This document shows, piece after piece, positions 42,344-50,567 of a DNA stretch of 64,000 nucleotides. The notes beneath the pieces were generated by a model that had not been told where the DNA came from, did not search any database, and saw only the letters and a program-made list of their open reading frames with translations. Position 1 is the stretch's first letter; the number at the start of each line of letters is the position of its first letter. Both the position numbers and the translations under genes were made by a program. Source of the DNA: Paenibacillus sp. 1011MAR3C5 (GTDB lineage: Bacteria; Bacillota; Bacilli; Paenibacillales; Paenibacillaceae); the NCBI RefSeq assembly GCF_003591485.1, contig NZ_QZCF01000005.1:310001-374000 (forward strand), given 5' to 3'.

Positions 42344-42532
42344 TTGGACATGACTTACAAAGAAGAGTTGGGCCGGAAGAGTGAACTGTTGAAGCGCAAT
42401 ATCTATCGTATGATTTTGAAGGACAACCAGAAAGGGCTCAGCGTGAATGAAAGCAATGTCTATCAATCCATGCTGAAGGAATTGCATCACAATGAGAGCG
42501 CACTGCAGACAGCGAGAAACAAAGACGCGTAG
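42344..42532 (+). CDS. small charged helical protein, unknown function
   Basis: About 60 residues, highly polar (ELGRKSELLKRNIYRMIL, VNESNVYQSMLKELHHNES), probably two helices. A TATAAT box at 42313-42318, AGAGG at 42332-42336 and a terminator at 42576 support a real small gene. Ribosome spacing favours TTG 42344; ATG 42350 is the alternative. No family is recognised. Confidence 0.65.
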   Translation: MDMTYKEELGRKSELLKRNIYRMILKDNQKGLSVNESNVYQSMLKELHHNESALQTARNKDA

Positions 42533-42575
42533 ATCCGCAGAACAGAGAGAGCAAGCTACGCAGCAGGATGCTGCC

Positions 42576-42606
42576 AGCCCCGGCGATTAGCCGCGGGCTT
42601 TTTATT
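42576..42606 (+). terminator. Rho-independent terminator
   Basis: AGCCCCGGC (42576-42584) pairs with GCCGCGGGCT with one bulge, followed by TTTTTATTTTT. Confidence 0.8.
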
Positions 42607-42739
42607 TTTGCCGCAAGGCAGGGATAGAAGTAGGATGGATGCGATTCTTCCCTCATGCTGAGGACATATGTCCTTTCCTGCAATTGTCTCCTTATCGTTA
42701 AATAAGAGGTAGGATATAAGAAGGGGGAGAGAGCGGGAA

Positions 42740-43168
42740 ATGAAAGGCGTAATCTATGCGGTGCTGGGGGGAGCCTTCTTGACCCTGCAAGGAACAGCTA
42801 ACGCGGCGATTGGCGACCGAATTGGCACATGGCAGGCAGCGACTCTTACGCAAGGAACGGGATTTATAGCTGCCTTGTTGATTGTATTGCTGCTCGGCGA
42901 CCAGTCGTGGCGCAACCTGAAGGAGGTCAAGCCGGTCTATCGCTTCGGCGGAGCGTTTGCTGCGTTTATCTTGTTCAGCAACATAACAGCCTATCACCAG
43001 AATGGCGCGGCATTGACTGTCGCATCACTGTTAATCGCGCAGATGATCGCAACCCTGATGATGGAGAAAGCCGGCTGGTTCGGTGCATCGGCTGTCGTTA
43101 CATTGCGGGGAACGCAATGGGCCGGCTTAGGATTGATGGTAATTGGCATCCTATGTCTAACCTTCTAA
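42740..43168 (+). CDS. DMT-superfamily membrane protein, YdcZ (DUF606) type
   Basis: 142 residues with five hydrophobic helices; it begins IYAVLGGAFLTLQGTANAAIG, the usual start of YdcZ/DUF606 proteins, which are half-size drug/metabolite transporters. A second YdcZ-type gene lies at 43919, so the two may form a hetero-pair. It begins a three-gene unit with a Crp/Fnr-type regulator between the two halves. Confidence 0.85.
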   Translation: MKGVIYAVLGGAFLTLQGTANAAIGDRIGTWQAATLTQGTGFIAALLIVLLLGDQSWRNLKEVKPVYRFGGAFAAFILFSNITAYHQNGAALTVASLLIAQMIATLMMEKAGWFGASAVVTLRGTQWAGLGLMVIGILCLTF

Positions 43169-43205
43169 GCCAGGCGCTGTATATGGAGATAAGGAATGAT
43201 GAACG

Positions 43206-43922
43206 ATGAAAGCATGCCATATCGAAGAGAGAATCGAAGCCTATATCCGGCAGTTTCAGCTTGCTGATGTATTGCCAGGATTACTGCAAAAACATCTGAA
43301 GCTGTTCCGATTCAGGCCGGAGGAGGAGCTGTGCAAGCAAGGGGAAGAGCCGCAGTACATTCATTTCCTTGTACAAGGTAAGGTCAAGGTCTATACAACC
43401 TCGTTCGAAGGGAACACCTTACTGGTCGCTTTCATGAAGCCTCTAGGTATTCTAGGCGAGATCGAGGGTGTACGGGGCTGGGACAATCTCAATACCGTGA
43501 CGGCAGTTACGGAAGTGGAGACGATCGCCTTCCATAAGCGTTTGCTTAGTGAATTAGACGAGGAAGCCCGATTTTTGCGGTTTCTGCTTGATAAGGTTAC
43601 GGAAAAATTTTATTCGAAATCTTTGTCGCTTAGCTTCAATCTGCTTCATCCGGTAGAAGTCAGGCTCGCCAGTTATTTGTTATCCGTCACTTCAGCGAGC
43701 GGCGGGGATGCGAATGAAGGGGTGGCGATATCCACGATGAAGGATACGGCAAGCCTGCTTGGAACGAGCTATCGGCATATGAATCGGGTGTTGCTTGGCT
43801 TCATAATCGATGGATTGGTGAAGCGGGACAGGGGATTGCTTATCGTAAGGGACCGTCAGGGCTTGAGCCGGGTAGCGGGACGAAATATTTATGAAACTGA
43901 GGACAGGAGAGAAAAGCCATGA
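43206..43922 (+). CDS. Crp/Fnr-family regulator, YeiL-like
   Basis: The 238-residue protein has a cyclic-nucleotide-binding-like domain (about 15-140; EEELCKQGEEPQYIHFLVQG) and a winged-helix C-terminus (MKDTASLLGTSYRHMNRVLL). It lacks the C-terminal Cys tail of the Fnr at 12403. Placement between two YdcZ genes matches the YeiL type of regulator. It overlaps the next gene by four bases (ATGA). Confidence 0.85.
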   Translation: MKACHIEERIEAYIRQFQLADVLPGLLQKHLKLFRFRPEEELCKQGEEPQYIHFLVQGKVKVYTTSFEGNTLLVAFMKPLGILGEIEGVRGWDNLNTVTAVTEVETIAFHKRLLSELDEEARFLRFLLDKVTEKFYSKSLSLSFNLLHPVEVRLASYLLSVTSASGGDANEGVAISTMKDTASLLGTSYRHMNRVLLGFIIDGLVKRDRGLLIVRDRQGLSRVAGRNIYETEDRREKP

Positions 43923-44410
43923 TTTGGGGAATTGTAATGGCGATGGCGGCAGGCTGCCTGATCAGCGTGCAGACGATGTTCAATAACAAAGTCAGCCTAG
44001 CTGTAAGCTCGCAGACGACATCGGCGCTTGTGCTGGGCATGGGATTGCTTGCATCATTCGGAATGGGCGTGCTGATGGAAGGGCGCAGCTTCTTCGATAT
44101 GGGCTCCATGCCCATATGGTATTGGTTCAGCGGCTTGCTTGGAATCGGCGTTGTTACTTGCGTGGTGAACGGGGTCAAGCAGCTCGGCGCCAGCTACGCG
44201 ATTGCGATTGTGATGGCATCTCAGCTGCTTTGCGCGTTATGGTGGGATTCACTGGGCTGGTTTGGCCTGCAGGAGGTTCCATTGACCCCGCAGAAAGCGA
44301 TCGGCGCTGTGTTGCTCATTGCCGGATTGGTGATGTATAAGGTAAAGGGGCAGCGAAGAGAACCCGTCAAAAAGGCGGAGCAAGTGAAGCCTCATGCGGC
44401 TAACGGTTGA
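43919..44410 (+). CDS. DMT-superfamily membrane protein, YdcZ (DUF606) type, second copy
   Basis: 163 residues, five hydrophobic helices, and a start MAMAAGCLISVQTMFNNKVS parallel to the first YdcZ-type protein. The C-terminus has an added charged tail. Translation is coupled to the regulator gene. The two proteins are distant paralogues, not a fresh duplication. Confidence 0.85.
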   Translation: MIWGIVMAMAAGCLISVQTMFNNKVSLAVSSQTTSALVLGMGLLASFGMGVLMEGRSFFDMGSMPIWYWFSGLLGIGVVTCVVNGVKQLGASYAIAIVMASQLLCALWWDSLGWFGLQEVPLTPQKAIGAVLLIAGLVMYKVKGQRREPVKKAEQVKPHAANG

Positions 44411-44499
44411 ATAACGGATGAGGCTATGGTAATATGGCTGTAAATTAAGGATTGGAGTGAAGAGGATCGATGTAGGATTTCTTGCGCACGATACGAGAC

Positions 44500-44548
44500 A
44501 ATAAAACAAGATGAACCGAACGGACAACGTCGCTTGTTTTATTTTTTG
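44500..44548 (+). terminator. terminator downstream of the YdcZ unit
   Basis: AATAAAACAAG (44500-44510) pairs perfectly with CTTGTTTTATT (44533-44543), followed by TTTTTG. A start-stop pair ATGTAG at 44470-44475 with GAAGAGG in front lies just upstream. Confidence 0.8.
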
Positions 44549-44641
44549 TATGCAAGAAAGACTGCATCTTCTTCACTCAAACGGGATACCTCTATTCATT
44601 TCCGGCATTTGCTGGCTGGATAGGGCTGTATAATTGGATTT

Positions 44642-44682
44642 GAGCTGCGAGAGGGCGTCTTTCTTGCAGCTCTTATTTTTTT
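44642..44682 (+). promoter_or_regulatory. terminator hairpin in the leader of the ABC-F gene (candidate attenuator)
   Basis: GAGCTGCGAGA (44642-44652) pairs with TCTTGCAGCTC (44662-44672, one wobble), followed by TTATTTTTTTG. It lies only about 15 bases before the ribosome site GGGAGG of the ABC-F gene, and a TATAAT is seen at 44629-44634. A terminator in this place would block the gene unless it is bypassed, as in attenuation-controlled ABC-F genes such as vmlR. Confidence 0.65.
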
Positions 44683-44702
44683 GTACAGGGAGGATATCCT
44701 AT

Positions 44703-46181
44703 ATGTCATTAATTCAAGTATCGAATCTTACGTTTGCCTACGATGGCAGCTACGACAATATATTCGAAGGGGTCAGCTTTCAGCTCGACACCGATTGGAA
44801 GCTGGGATTCACGGGCCGGAACGGGCGCGGCAAGACGACGTTCCTGAATCTGCTGCTGGGGAAATACGAGTACAGCGGCACGATATCGGCCAAGGTAAGC
44901 TTTGACTACTTTCCGTTTCACGTGGAGAATCGGGACCATATGGCGATCGACATCGTCGATGAGATTTGCCCGGATTACGAGTATTGGAAGCTGGCGAAGG
45001 AGCTTACGCTGCTTGATGTCTCGGAAGAGGTGCTGTACCGGCCATTCTCCTCCTTGTCGAACGGGGAGCAGACGAAGGTGCTGCTTGCGGCTTTGTTTCT
45101 GAAGGAGAATAGCTTCCTGCTCATCGACGAGCCAACGAACCATTTGGACATGGGCGCAAGACAACTGGTCAGCGATTATTTGAAGTCCAAGCGCGGATAT
45201 ATATTGATATCGCATGACCGGGCGTTTTTGGATAATTGCGTTGACCATATTTTGTCCATCAACCGGACCAATATTGACATTCAGAAGGGCAATTTCTCCG
45301 ATTGGTGGGAGAACAAGCAGAGGCAAGACAGCTATGAGCTGGCAGAGAACGATAAGCTGAAGAAGGACATCAAGCGGTTGTCCGAAGCGTCCAAGCGAAC
45401 GAGCAGCTGGTCGGATGAAGTGGAGAAGTCGAAAAACGGCACCCTAAATTCTGGCTCCAAGGTGGACAAAGGCTACGTCGGGCATAAAGCGGCCAAAATG
45501 ATGAAGCGTTCCAAGTCAATGGAGCAGCGCCAGCAATCCGCGATTGACGATAAATCCAAGCTTCTGAAAAACATCGAAAGCTCTGAAAGCCTGAAGATCG
45601 CACAGCTTAACTATCACAGGGACCAACTGGCCGAATTCGATCATGTGTCGATTCAGTATGGAGACCGGACAGTCTGTAAGGACATCAGCTTTGCCATTGG
45701 GAAAGGCGAGCGAATCGCGTTATCCGGCAAAAACGGCTCCGGCAAGTCCAGCCTGCTCAAGCTGCTGCTTGGCCAACCGATCAGCCATTCCGGCACATTC
45801 CGAGTGGGGAGCGGACTGAAGATTTCGTACGTCTCGCAGGACACGTCGCATCTTGAAGGCAATCTGACCGACTACGCCAGGGAGCATGGCATCGATGAGA
45901 GCTTGTTCAAGGCGATTCTCAGAAAGCTGGACTTCTCCAGATTGCAGTTCGAGAAGGATATCTCCGCATACAGCGGCGGTCAGAAGAAAAAGGTGCTCAT
46001 CGCCAAGAGCTTGTGCGAAGAAGCCCATCTGCATATATGGGATGAGCCGCTGAACTTTATTGATGTCATCTCCCGCATGCAGATCGAGGAGCTGCTCCTG
46101 GAATACGAGCCGACCATTCTGTTTGTTGAGCATGATAGAGAATTTGTAAGCCGTATTGCGACCAAGACGATCGAGCTTTAA
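44703..46181 (+). CDS. ABC-F ribosome-protection protein, Lsa-like
   Basis: The 492-residue protein has two ABC cassettes (Walker A GRNGRGKTT and GKNGSGKSS; signatures SSLSNGEQTKV and AYSGGQKKKV) and no membrane part. The linker between the cassettes (about 220-310) is the arm that reaches into the ribosome. Blocks WKLAKELTLLDVS, RPFSSLSNGE and VMKRSK-like MMKRSKSMEQR are those of Lsa/Vga-type proteins, which free ribosomes from lincosamides, pleuromutilins and streptogramin A. ATG 44703 follows GGGAGG. The open frame runs 23 codons further upstream through the leader hairpin. Resistance is inferred from family. Confidence 0.88.
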   Translation: MSLIQVSNLTFAYDGSYDNIFEGVSFQLDTDWKLGFTGRNGRGKTTFLNLLLGKYEYSGTISAKVSFDYFPFHVENRDHMAIDIVDEICPDYEYWKLAKELTLLDVSEEVLYRPFSSLSNGEQTKVLLAALFLKENSFLLIDEPTNHLDMGARQLVSDYLKSKRGYILISHDRAFLDNCVDHILSINRTNIDIQKGNFSDWWENKQRQDSYELAENDKLKKDIKRLSEASKRTSSWSDEVEKSKNGTLNSGSKVDKGYVGHKAAKMMKRSKSMEQRQQSAIDDKSKLLKNIESSESLKIAQLNYHRDQLAEFDHVSIQYGDRTVCKDISFAIGKGERIALSGKNGSGKSSLLKLLLGQPISHSGTFRVGSGLKISYVSQDTSHLEGNLTDYAREHGIDESLFKAILRKLDFSRLQFEKDISAYSGGQKKKVLIAKSLCEEAHLHIWDEPLNFIDVISRMQIEELLLEYEPTILFVEHDREFVSRIATKTIEL

Positions 46182-46229
46182 ATTGAAACGGAGCAACAGT
46201 CTGACGTATTCGAGAATTGCTAATTGGGA

Positions 46230-46273
46230 AAGAAGCACAATGCCCGGTACTAAGGGTGTGCTTCTTTTTTTAT
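46230..46273 (+). terminator. Rho-independent terminator after the ABC-F gene
   Basis: AAGAAGCACA (46230-46239) and TGTGCTTCTT (46257-46266) form a perfect stem, followed by Ts. Confidence 0.85.
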
Positions 46274-46481
46274 ATTCTCCCTTTCCTTTCATGAAGCAAA
46301 CCAAATGCTCAACAGATCGATTAAAGCATGCCATCCAGTAACCAGACGATAGACTCATTGTTCCGGAAGTGTTCCGACATGTAAAATAATAGGGGATGCG
46401 AACGTTAATACCTATTTTTTGTAGTTAAGTGTGAGGACATCGCGAGATCAGCTAATGAAGCTCCAGGAAAGGCGGGGGAAG

Positions 46482-48155
46482 ATGAACACATGGCAGGAAG
46501 ATGCGCTGGAAGAGATGAAAAGCGCGATTCAAGCTTGGTTTGACGAACAGGAGAATCGAAAGGACGTGGAAAGCGCGGTTAAGCGCACTACACTGCAAAT
46601 CGGCATCTTTAACGATGCTACCCTAGATTATCGGCCAGGCAGAACTATTGTTGACAGTTTGAATTTCGGGTGGGATGATGCGGACAAGAAGCCAATAAAG
46701 GCTGCACCTTTTACGAGGGAGCAGATTGTGCAGGAAGTTCAGCCGCTGCTTGCGGAATTCGTAAAGAAGAAGCTGGAGAAGCTGGAGACGTCGCCACTCA
46801 TCGACTACCGGTTTACGATGAAGGGCAGCTTCGCTTCGACAGATGGTACTGTGGAATTATTGGTGCTGGAAACCGTAAATGCAGAGAAGCAGAGGCAGCT
46901 TCTGGCGCGTATTCATACCTACATCGAGAAAAAACTGGAGCAGGGTTCTTACCCGACCAAGCCGCTTGAAACCTTTTTTTTGACGCGCCATCTGCTCGAT
47001 CCTCATTTATTTCAAGAATTGGAAGTTGGTAAGTTGATTGCTTTATTCGACCGAATTCAGGAGCTTAACAAAGAACGGATACAAGCGCTCTCAGAGCATC
47101 GTAGCCATATGATCCAAGCTTTGACCAGTTGGGCCGAGGAAGTATTCCTGCCGCGTTACATCGATATTACCCGTTCCGAATACAGGACCAATGTATATGA
47201 GATCAAGCCGGGTGCAGCTTTGGAAAACAAAAACGAGCCGAATCAGCCTATTGACCTTTTATTGTACGGCGCGGTGATGATTCTTCGTTATGAGCCGAGC
47301 TATAGCAAATCAAGGGGCCAGACGTATCTGGAGCTTGCCACGCAGCTTGGCAGCAGCAAAGCCAGTCGCATGCTGAAGGAAGGAAGCGGCAGCTTCTCGC
47401 AAGAAGATGTCCATATGCGCCATGAGTTGGCCGAATGCAAGGCGAATGATGTGTTTTCTCTCATTACGGTGGTGATTCGCAAGGAGGAAGCCCGTACGTA
47501 CGAACGGGCGATATCGTTTATTCTCTCCCTGCTACGAAAGGGTTTTCCGAAAAGCTGCAAAATTAAACTGAAATCCAGCGTAAAATTGGTCTTGCCCGTG
47601 AAGGGGCTTGCCAAATCGGATACGCATCGTTTTTTTGCGAATGCACTGGCTTATACCGAACTGCATCCGTTACTGGAGGAATATGCTCGCGAGGCGATGG
47701 AAGAGTTTGAATGGTACGCAGATACGGAAGGCGAAAAAAGCGTAATGCCGGGCAGTTATGCCGTTTTCGGACTGGGACTTGCGGATGAGCGGTATTTTCC
47801 CCTCGTTGAAGATTACATGGCACTTGTGGATGATGAGCATCAGCTGGCACACGACAAGTTCACGGGCGTATTTGCTGAAACTCATGGGATAACCGAACGC
47901 TCGGCTCCGGCATTGGTTGCCTGTCTGCGTCGCTCACATGAATCGTTGAAGCTAAGGATTCAGCCGGAGCTCGAAAGCGAGGACAAGCTGTCCATGTTGG
48001 TGCAGCATATTGAGGCTTTGAAGGGTTGCGAAGCCGAGCGGGTGCTGTACCCGATCTGGGGCAAGACGGATAAGCTGGCTGCATTGGCTCGCAAGGCGCA
48101 AGAACCGCGCAAGGAGCTGCTGCTTCGTCTGCTAAAGACGGCGGGTAAAGCTTGA
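46482..48155 (+). CDS. large soluble protein of unknown function (possibly DUF6138 family)
   Basis: The 557-residue protein is acidic, mostly helical, and has no signal peptide or membrane segment. I see no catalytic motif. It may belong to the little-known DUF6138 group, but I am not sure. Helices rich in Glu and Lys, with blocks LLYGAVMILRYEPSYSKSRG and PLLEEYAREAMEEFEWYA, suggest a repeat or scaffold protein. ATG 46482 has a very close G-rich site; ATG 46455 is an alternative start. It stands alone between terminators and a decayed region. Confidence 0.7.
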   Translation: MNTWQEDALEEMKSAIQAWFDEQENRKDVESAVKRTTLQIGIFNDATLDYRPGRTIVDSLNFGWDDADKKPIKAAPFTREQIVQEVQPLLAEFVKKKLEKLETSPLIDYRFTMKGSFASTDGTVELLVLETVNAEKQRQLLARIHTYIEKKLEQGSYPTKPLETFFLTRHLLDPHLFQELEVGKLIALFDRIQELNKERIQALSEHRSHMIQALTSWAEEVFLPRYIDITRSEYRTNVYEIKPGAALENKNEPNQPIDLLLYGAVMILRYEPSYSKSRGQTYLELATQLGSSKASRMLKEGSGSFSQEDVHMRHELAECKANDVFSLITVVIRKEEARTYERAISFILSLLRKGFPKSCKIKLKSSVKLVLPVKGLAKSDTHRFFANALAYTELHPLLEEYAREAMEEFEWYADTEGEKSVMPGSYAVFGLGLADERYFPLVEDYMALVDDEHQLAHDKFTGVFAETHGITERSAPALVACLRRSHESLKLRIQPELESEDKLSMLVQHIEALKGCEAERVLYPIWGKTDKLAALARKAQEPRKELLLRLLKTAGKA

Positions 48156-48219
48156 CGGATTCACAAAAAGCTGGAAAAGCAGAACTATGCCATAGTTATT
48201 TTTTCTAAGAGGGATCGTA

Positions 48220-48384
48220 TTGCAGCAGCTCTTTAACGACTTGATAAAGCAAGATGTAATGCCGTTTCTTTACAATCATTCGCTATACAAATTTCAAAAA
48301 TCCTCTTGCCATAAAGCGTTAAGTCAGCATACGCTCCTACTTAGCTCCCATGTATCTATACAAAAACATGGGCATTCAGGTTAA
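48220..48384 (+). pseudogene. short frame resembling the start of a DUF4304-type protein
   Basis: TTG 48220 is preceded by AAGAGGG at six bases. The 54-residue product starts LQQLFNDLIKQDVMPFLYNH, similar to the first helix of DUF4304 proteins (…I.P.LK..GFKK), and then loses any likeness and stops. Full proteins of that type are about three times longer. I read it as a gene remnant; the remainder of 48156-48464 shows nothing else. Confidence 0.35.
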
Positions 48385-48464
48385 GCAGGACATCCTGAAT
48401 AAAAGCAGGTATAATAGGTAGGATATTCTTATGAGCAAGCAAGGTAAAAGAGGAGCGGATGTAC

Positions 48465-48821
48465 ATGATACAAATAACAATTCCAACGCCAGATGTGACT
48501 ATACACAAGCAGAAAGAGCCTGAGTTAAGTCATATTTACGGTTTTACAGATTTCCATCTGATTTCGAGAGAAACAGGGGGGATCTTCATGTTCTACAATG
48601 AACGGGATGAGCTCCTGTTTGTCGGCAAAGCGCGTAAGCTCAGACCTCGGATCAAAAAACACTTTGAAGATACCGTATCCGTCATGAAAAATCACAGGAG
48701 CGAAGTGACCAAAATCGAGGTATGTATCGTGGAGGACCCTGTTCATAGAGAAATTTATGAAACGTTTATTATCAACGAACTCAAAGCCAAATACAATGTA
48801 GATAAAGTGCTATACAAGTAA
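48465..48821 (+). CDS. GIY-YIG-type nuclease domain protein
   Basis: The 118-residue protein is essentially one GIY-YIG domain: GIFMFYN…ELLFVGKA (GIY and YIG strands in altered form), KLRPRIKKHF with the conserved Arg, and the metal-binding Glu in YETFIINELKAKYN. UvrC and related small nucleases use this fold to nick DNA. The first motif reads GIF and the second FVG, so activity is likely but not certain. AGAGGAG fits ATG 48465 better than ATG 48459. A terminator follows. Confidence 0.8.
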   Translation: MIQITIPTPDVTIHKQKEPELSHIYGFTDFHLISRETGGIFMFYNERDELLFVGKARKLRPRIKKHFEDTVSVMKNHRSEVTKIEVCIVEDPVHREIYETFIINELKAKYNVDKVLYK

Positions 48822-48839
48822 CGGTCGTTCAATACATTT

Positions 48840-48864
48840 GAGCCTCCTTTTGGGGCTCGTTTTT
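48840..48864 (+). terminator. Rho-independent terminator
   Basis: GAGCCTC pairs with GGGGCTC (one wobble) over a short T-rich loop, followed by GTTTTTAA. Confidence 0.7.
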
Positions 48865-49043
48865 AATGTAAATGGTTAAGGTTGGCATCGCATGAAGCCA
48901 GCCTTTTTTGTGTTTTTTGCAAGTGTTCGATTTGTGAATTAGGGGGATGTCTATCAATTATCGTTGATTACTCCTATAGAAAACGATTGTATATATGACT
49001 ATAATTGGAATCGTGCTTTTGTTTCCAGAATTGGAGGTGGAAC

Positions 49044-50297
49044 ATGAAAACCGGGATGACATGGAAGAGTATTGTTCTTATTATGGCTGTTGCATTGACT
49101 GTGGGATTATTGTTCACCTATTTAGCATCCAATCCCTTTTCACATTCTGCGAAATTAAAACGACAAGCACCAATAACGCTCTCATCTGAGGAGGAAACTG
49201 CAGGGGGAAGTGGAATGGAATCTGAAGCTTTAGATGAATTACGGGTTGGCCAAAGCCGCATACTTACGGATTCCGAGATTTTATCCTTGTGGGACGGAAT
49301 AGATCCGCAATTTTCACCAGCCAATGCCGTTGCCGCTGTACAAAGCGCACTGTCGCGTAAGAATTTCGATCAACTGTTTCCTTACCGGATTGGCACGAAA
49401 GAATGGCATAACTTTGCCGCTGATCAAGCCTATTACCATGCAGATCAAACCGACTATTACTCTTATGACAACTTGATTGCGGCCATAATGGATGTCGCTA
49501 ATATCAAGTATAAGGTTGAATACAGAGAGGACGATACAAGCAACAGCCGCGTATTTCGTTTAGATAAAGAAACAAAGACCGAAACGCTTATTTACCAAAA
49601 CGCTAACTTTAACACACTCCCTAACAGGAAGATTCCGGTTTTATCGCAAACGGTTGATTTTGGCTCCTTTATCAAAGAAGGGTCTGACTTGGATCGAAAG
49701 CGAGAGCTGGCGGCATTCCTTGCCAACATTGCGCATGAAACGGGCGGAGGCGCGCCAACATCCCCTGGAGGACCGCTTGCTTGGGGGTTATATTGGAACG
49801 AGGAAATAGCTTATATGAACACCGATACGGTCAATTATGTTGAAGCAAATGACAACTTTCCGCCAGCAGAAGGCAAATCCTATCATGGCCGCGGGCCGAT
49901 TCAGCTAAGCTGGAATTACAATTATGGATTGATAAGCGGAATTATCTATGGCACCAAAGATACACTGCTTCAACAGCCTGAGCTTATTGTGAATGACGGC
50001 AAGCTGGGCTTTATGACAGCACTCCTGTTCTGGATGACCCCGCAGCCACCGAAGCCCTCCGCTCATGATGTAATGGTGGGCAACTGGACGCCTGCTGAAT
50101 CGGATATTTCTAAAGGATTAACACAGGCAGGCTTTGGCATCACCATTATGATTATTAACGGCAATCTGGAAGGCAACCTGGACGAAACCGACCGTCGCAT
50201 TGGTCGCCGCGTTGGATTTTATCGTAAAATTACTTCTCAAATGGGGATTTCGATAGACGGGGAGAAAGTAGACACTGCAGGCATGAGTCCATTTTAA
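49044..50297 (+). CDS. GH19 chitinase-like protein with N-terminal membrane anchor
   Basis: 417 residues: a short basic start, one hydrophobic helix (SIVLIMAVALTVGLLFTYLA; no clear cleavage site), a polar linker, then a GH19 domain. The catalytic Glu232 lies in NIAHETGGG and the groove motif YHGRGPIQLSWNYNYG matches the first GH19 enzyme at 34948. It has no FnIII or chitin-binding module and has inserts between motifs, so it may act on chitin, or on cell-wall or endolysin-like substrates, near the membrane. ATG 49044 follows GGAGGTGG. Confidence 0.9.
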   Translation: MKTGMTWKSIVLIMAVALTVGLLFTYLASNPFSHSAKLKRQAPITLSSEEETAGGSGMESEALDELRVGQSRILTDSEILSLWDGIDPQFSPANAVAAVQSALSRKNFDQLFPYRIGTKEWHNFAADQAYYHADQTDYYSYDNLIAAIMDVANIKYKVEYREDDTSNSRVFRLDKETKTETLIYQNANFNTLPNRKIPVLSQTVDFGSFIKEGSDLDRKRELAAFLANIAHETGGGAPTSPGGPLAWGLYWNEEIAYMNTDTVNYVEANDNFPPAEGKSYHGRGPIQLSWNYNYGLISGIIYGTKDTLLQQPELIVNDGKLGFMTALLFWMTPQPPKPSAHDVMVGNWTPAESDISKGLTQAGFGITIMIINGNLEGNLDETDRRIGRRVGFYRKITSQMGISIDGEKVDTAGMSPF

Positions 50298-50323
50298 AAC
50301 GAAGGCTGCACAGGATGGAATCC

Positions 50324-50378
50324 AAACAGCGACAGCTCAGGACGTAAAAAGGTCCTGGACTGTTGCTGTTTTATCTTT
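50324..50378 (+). terminator. Rho-independent terminator
   Basis: Bases 50324-50343 and 50352-50371 form a long stem with two to three imperfect pairs, starting AAACAGC and ending GCTGTTT, followed by TATCTTTCT. Confidence 0.75.
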
Positions 50379-50491
50379 CTAATTGCAGATAAGTCCGTAA
50401 AGTTGAATCTGTCGCTTCCTGCTACACGGATTCCTGCATGTTGTAATAGATTAAAATGTGCGCATTCAAGCCATTTAGTAATTGATCAATT

Positions 50492-50529
50492 AATTAGTGA
50501 TTGACCAATCACTAATTTCGTCATATGAT
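50492..50529 (+). promoter_or_regulatory. perfect 26-bp palindrome overlapping a sigma-A promoter
   Basis: AATTAGTGATTG and CAATCACTAATT (50492-50503, 50506-50517) flank two bases. TTGACC (50501-50506) and TATGAT (50524-50529), 17 bases apart, form the promoter of the epimerase gene, so the palindrome covers the -35 and spacer. This is the look of a TetR-family operator. Confidence 0.75.
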
Positions 50530-50567
50530 AAGAATATTCCAATGAAACCTACAAGGAGCTGAACAAG

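Noticed and set aside
44470-44475. Start-stop ATGTAG with good ribosome site as a regulatory mini-frame
   Set aside because: A single occurrence without supporting hairpin logic; noted only as part of the ABC-F leader.
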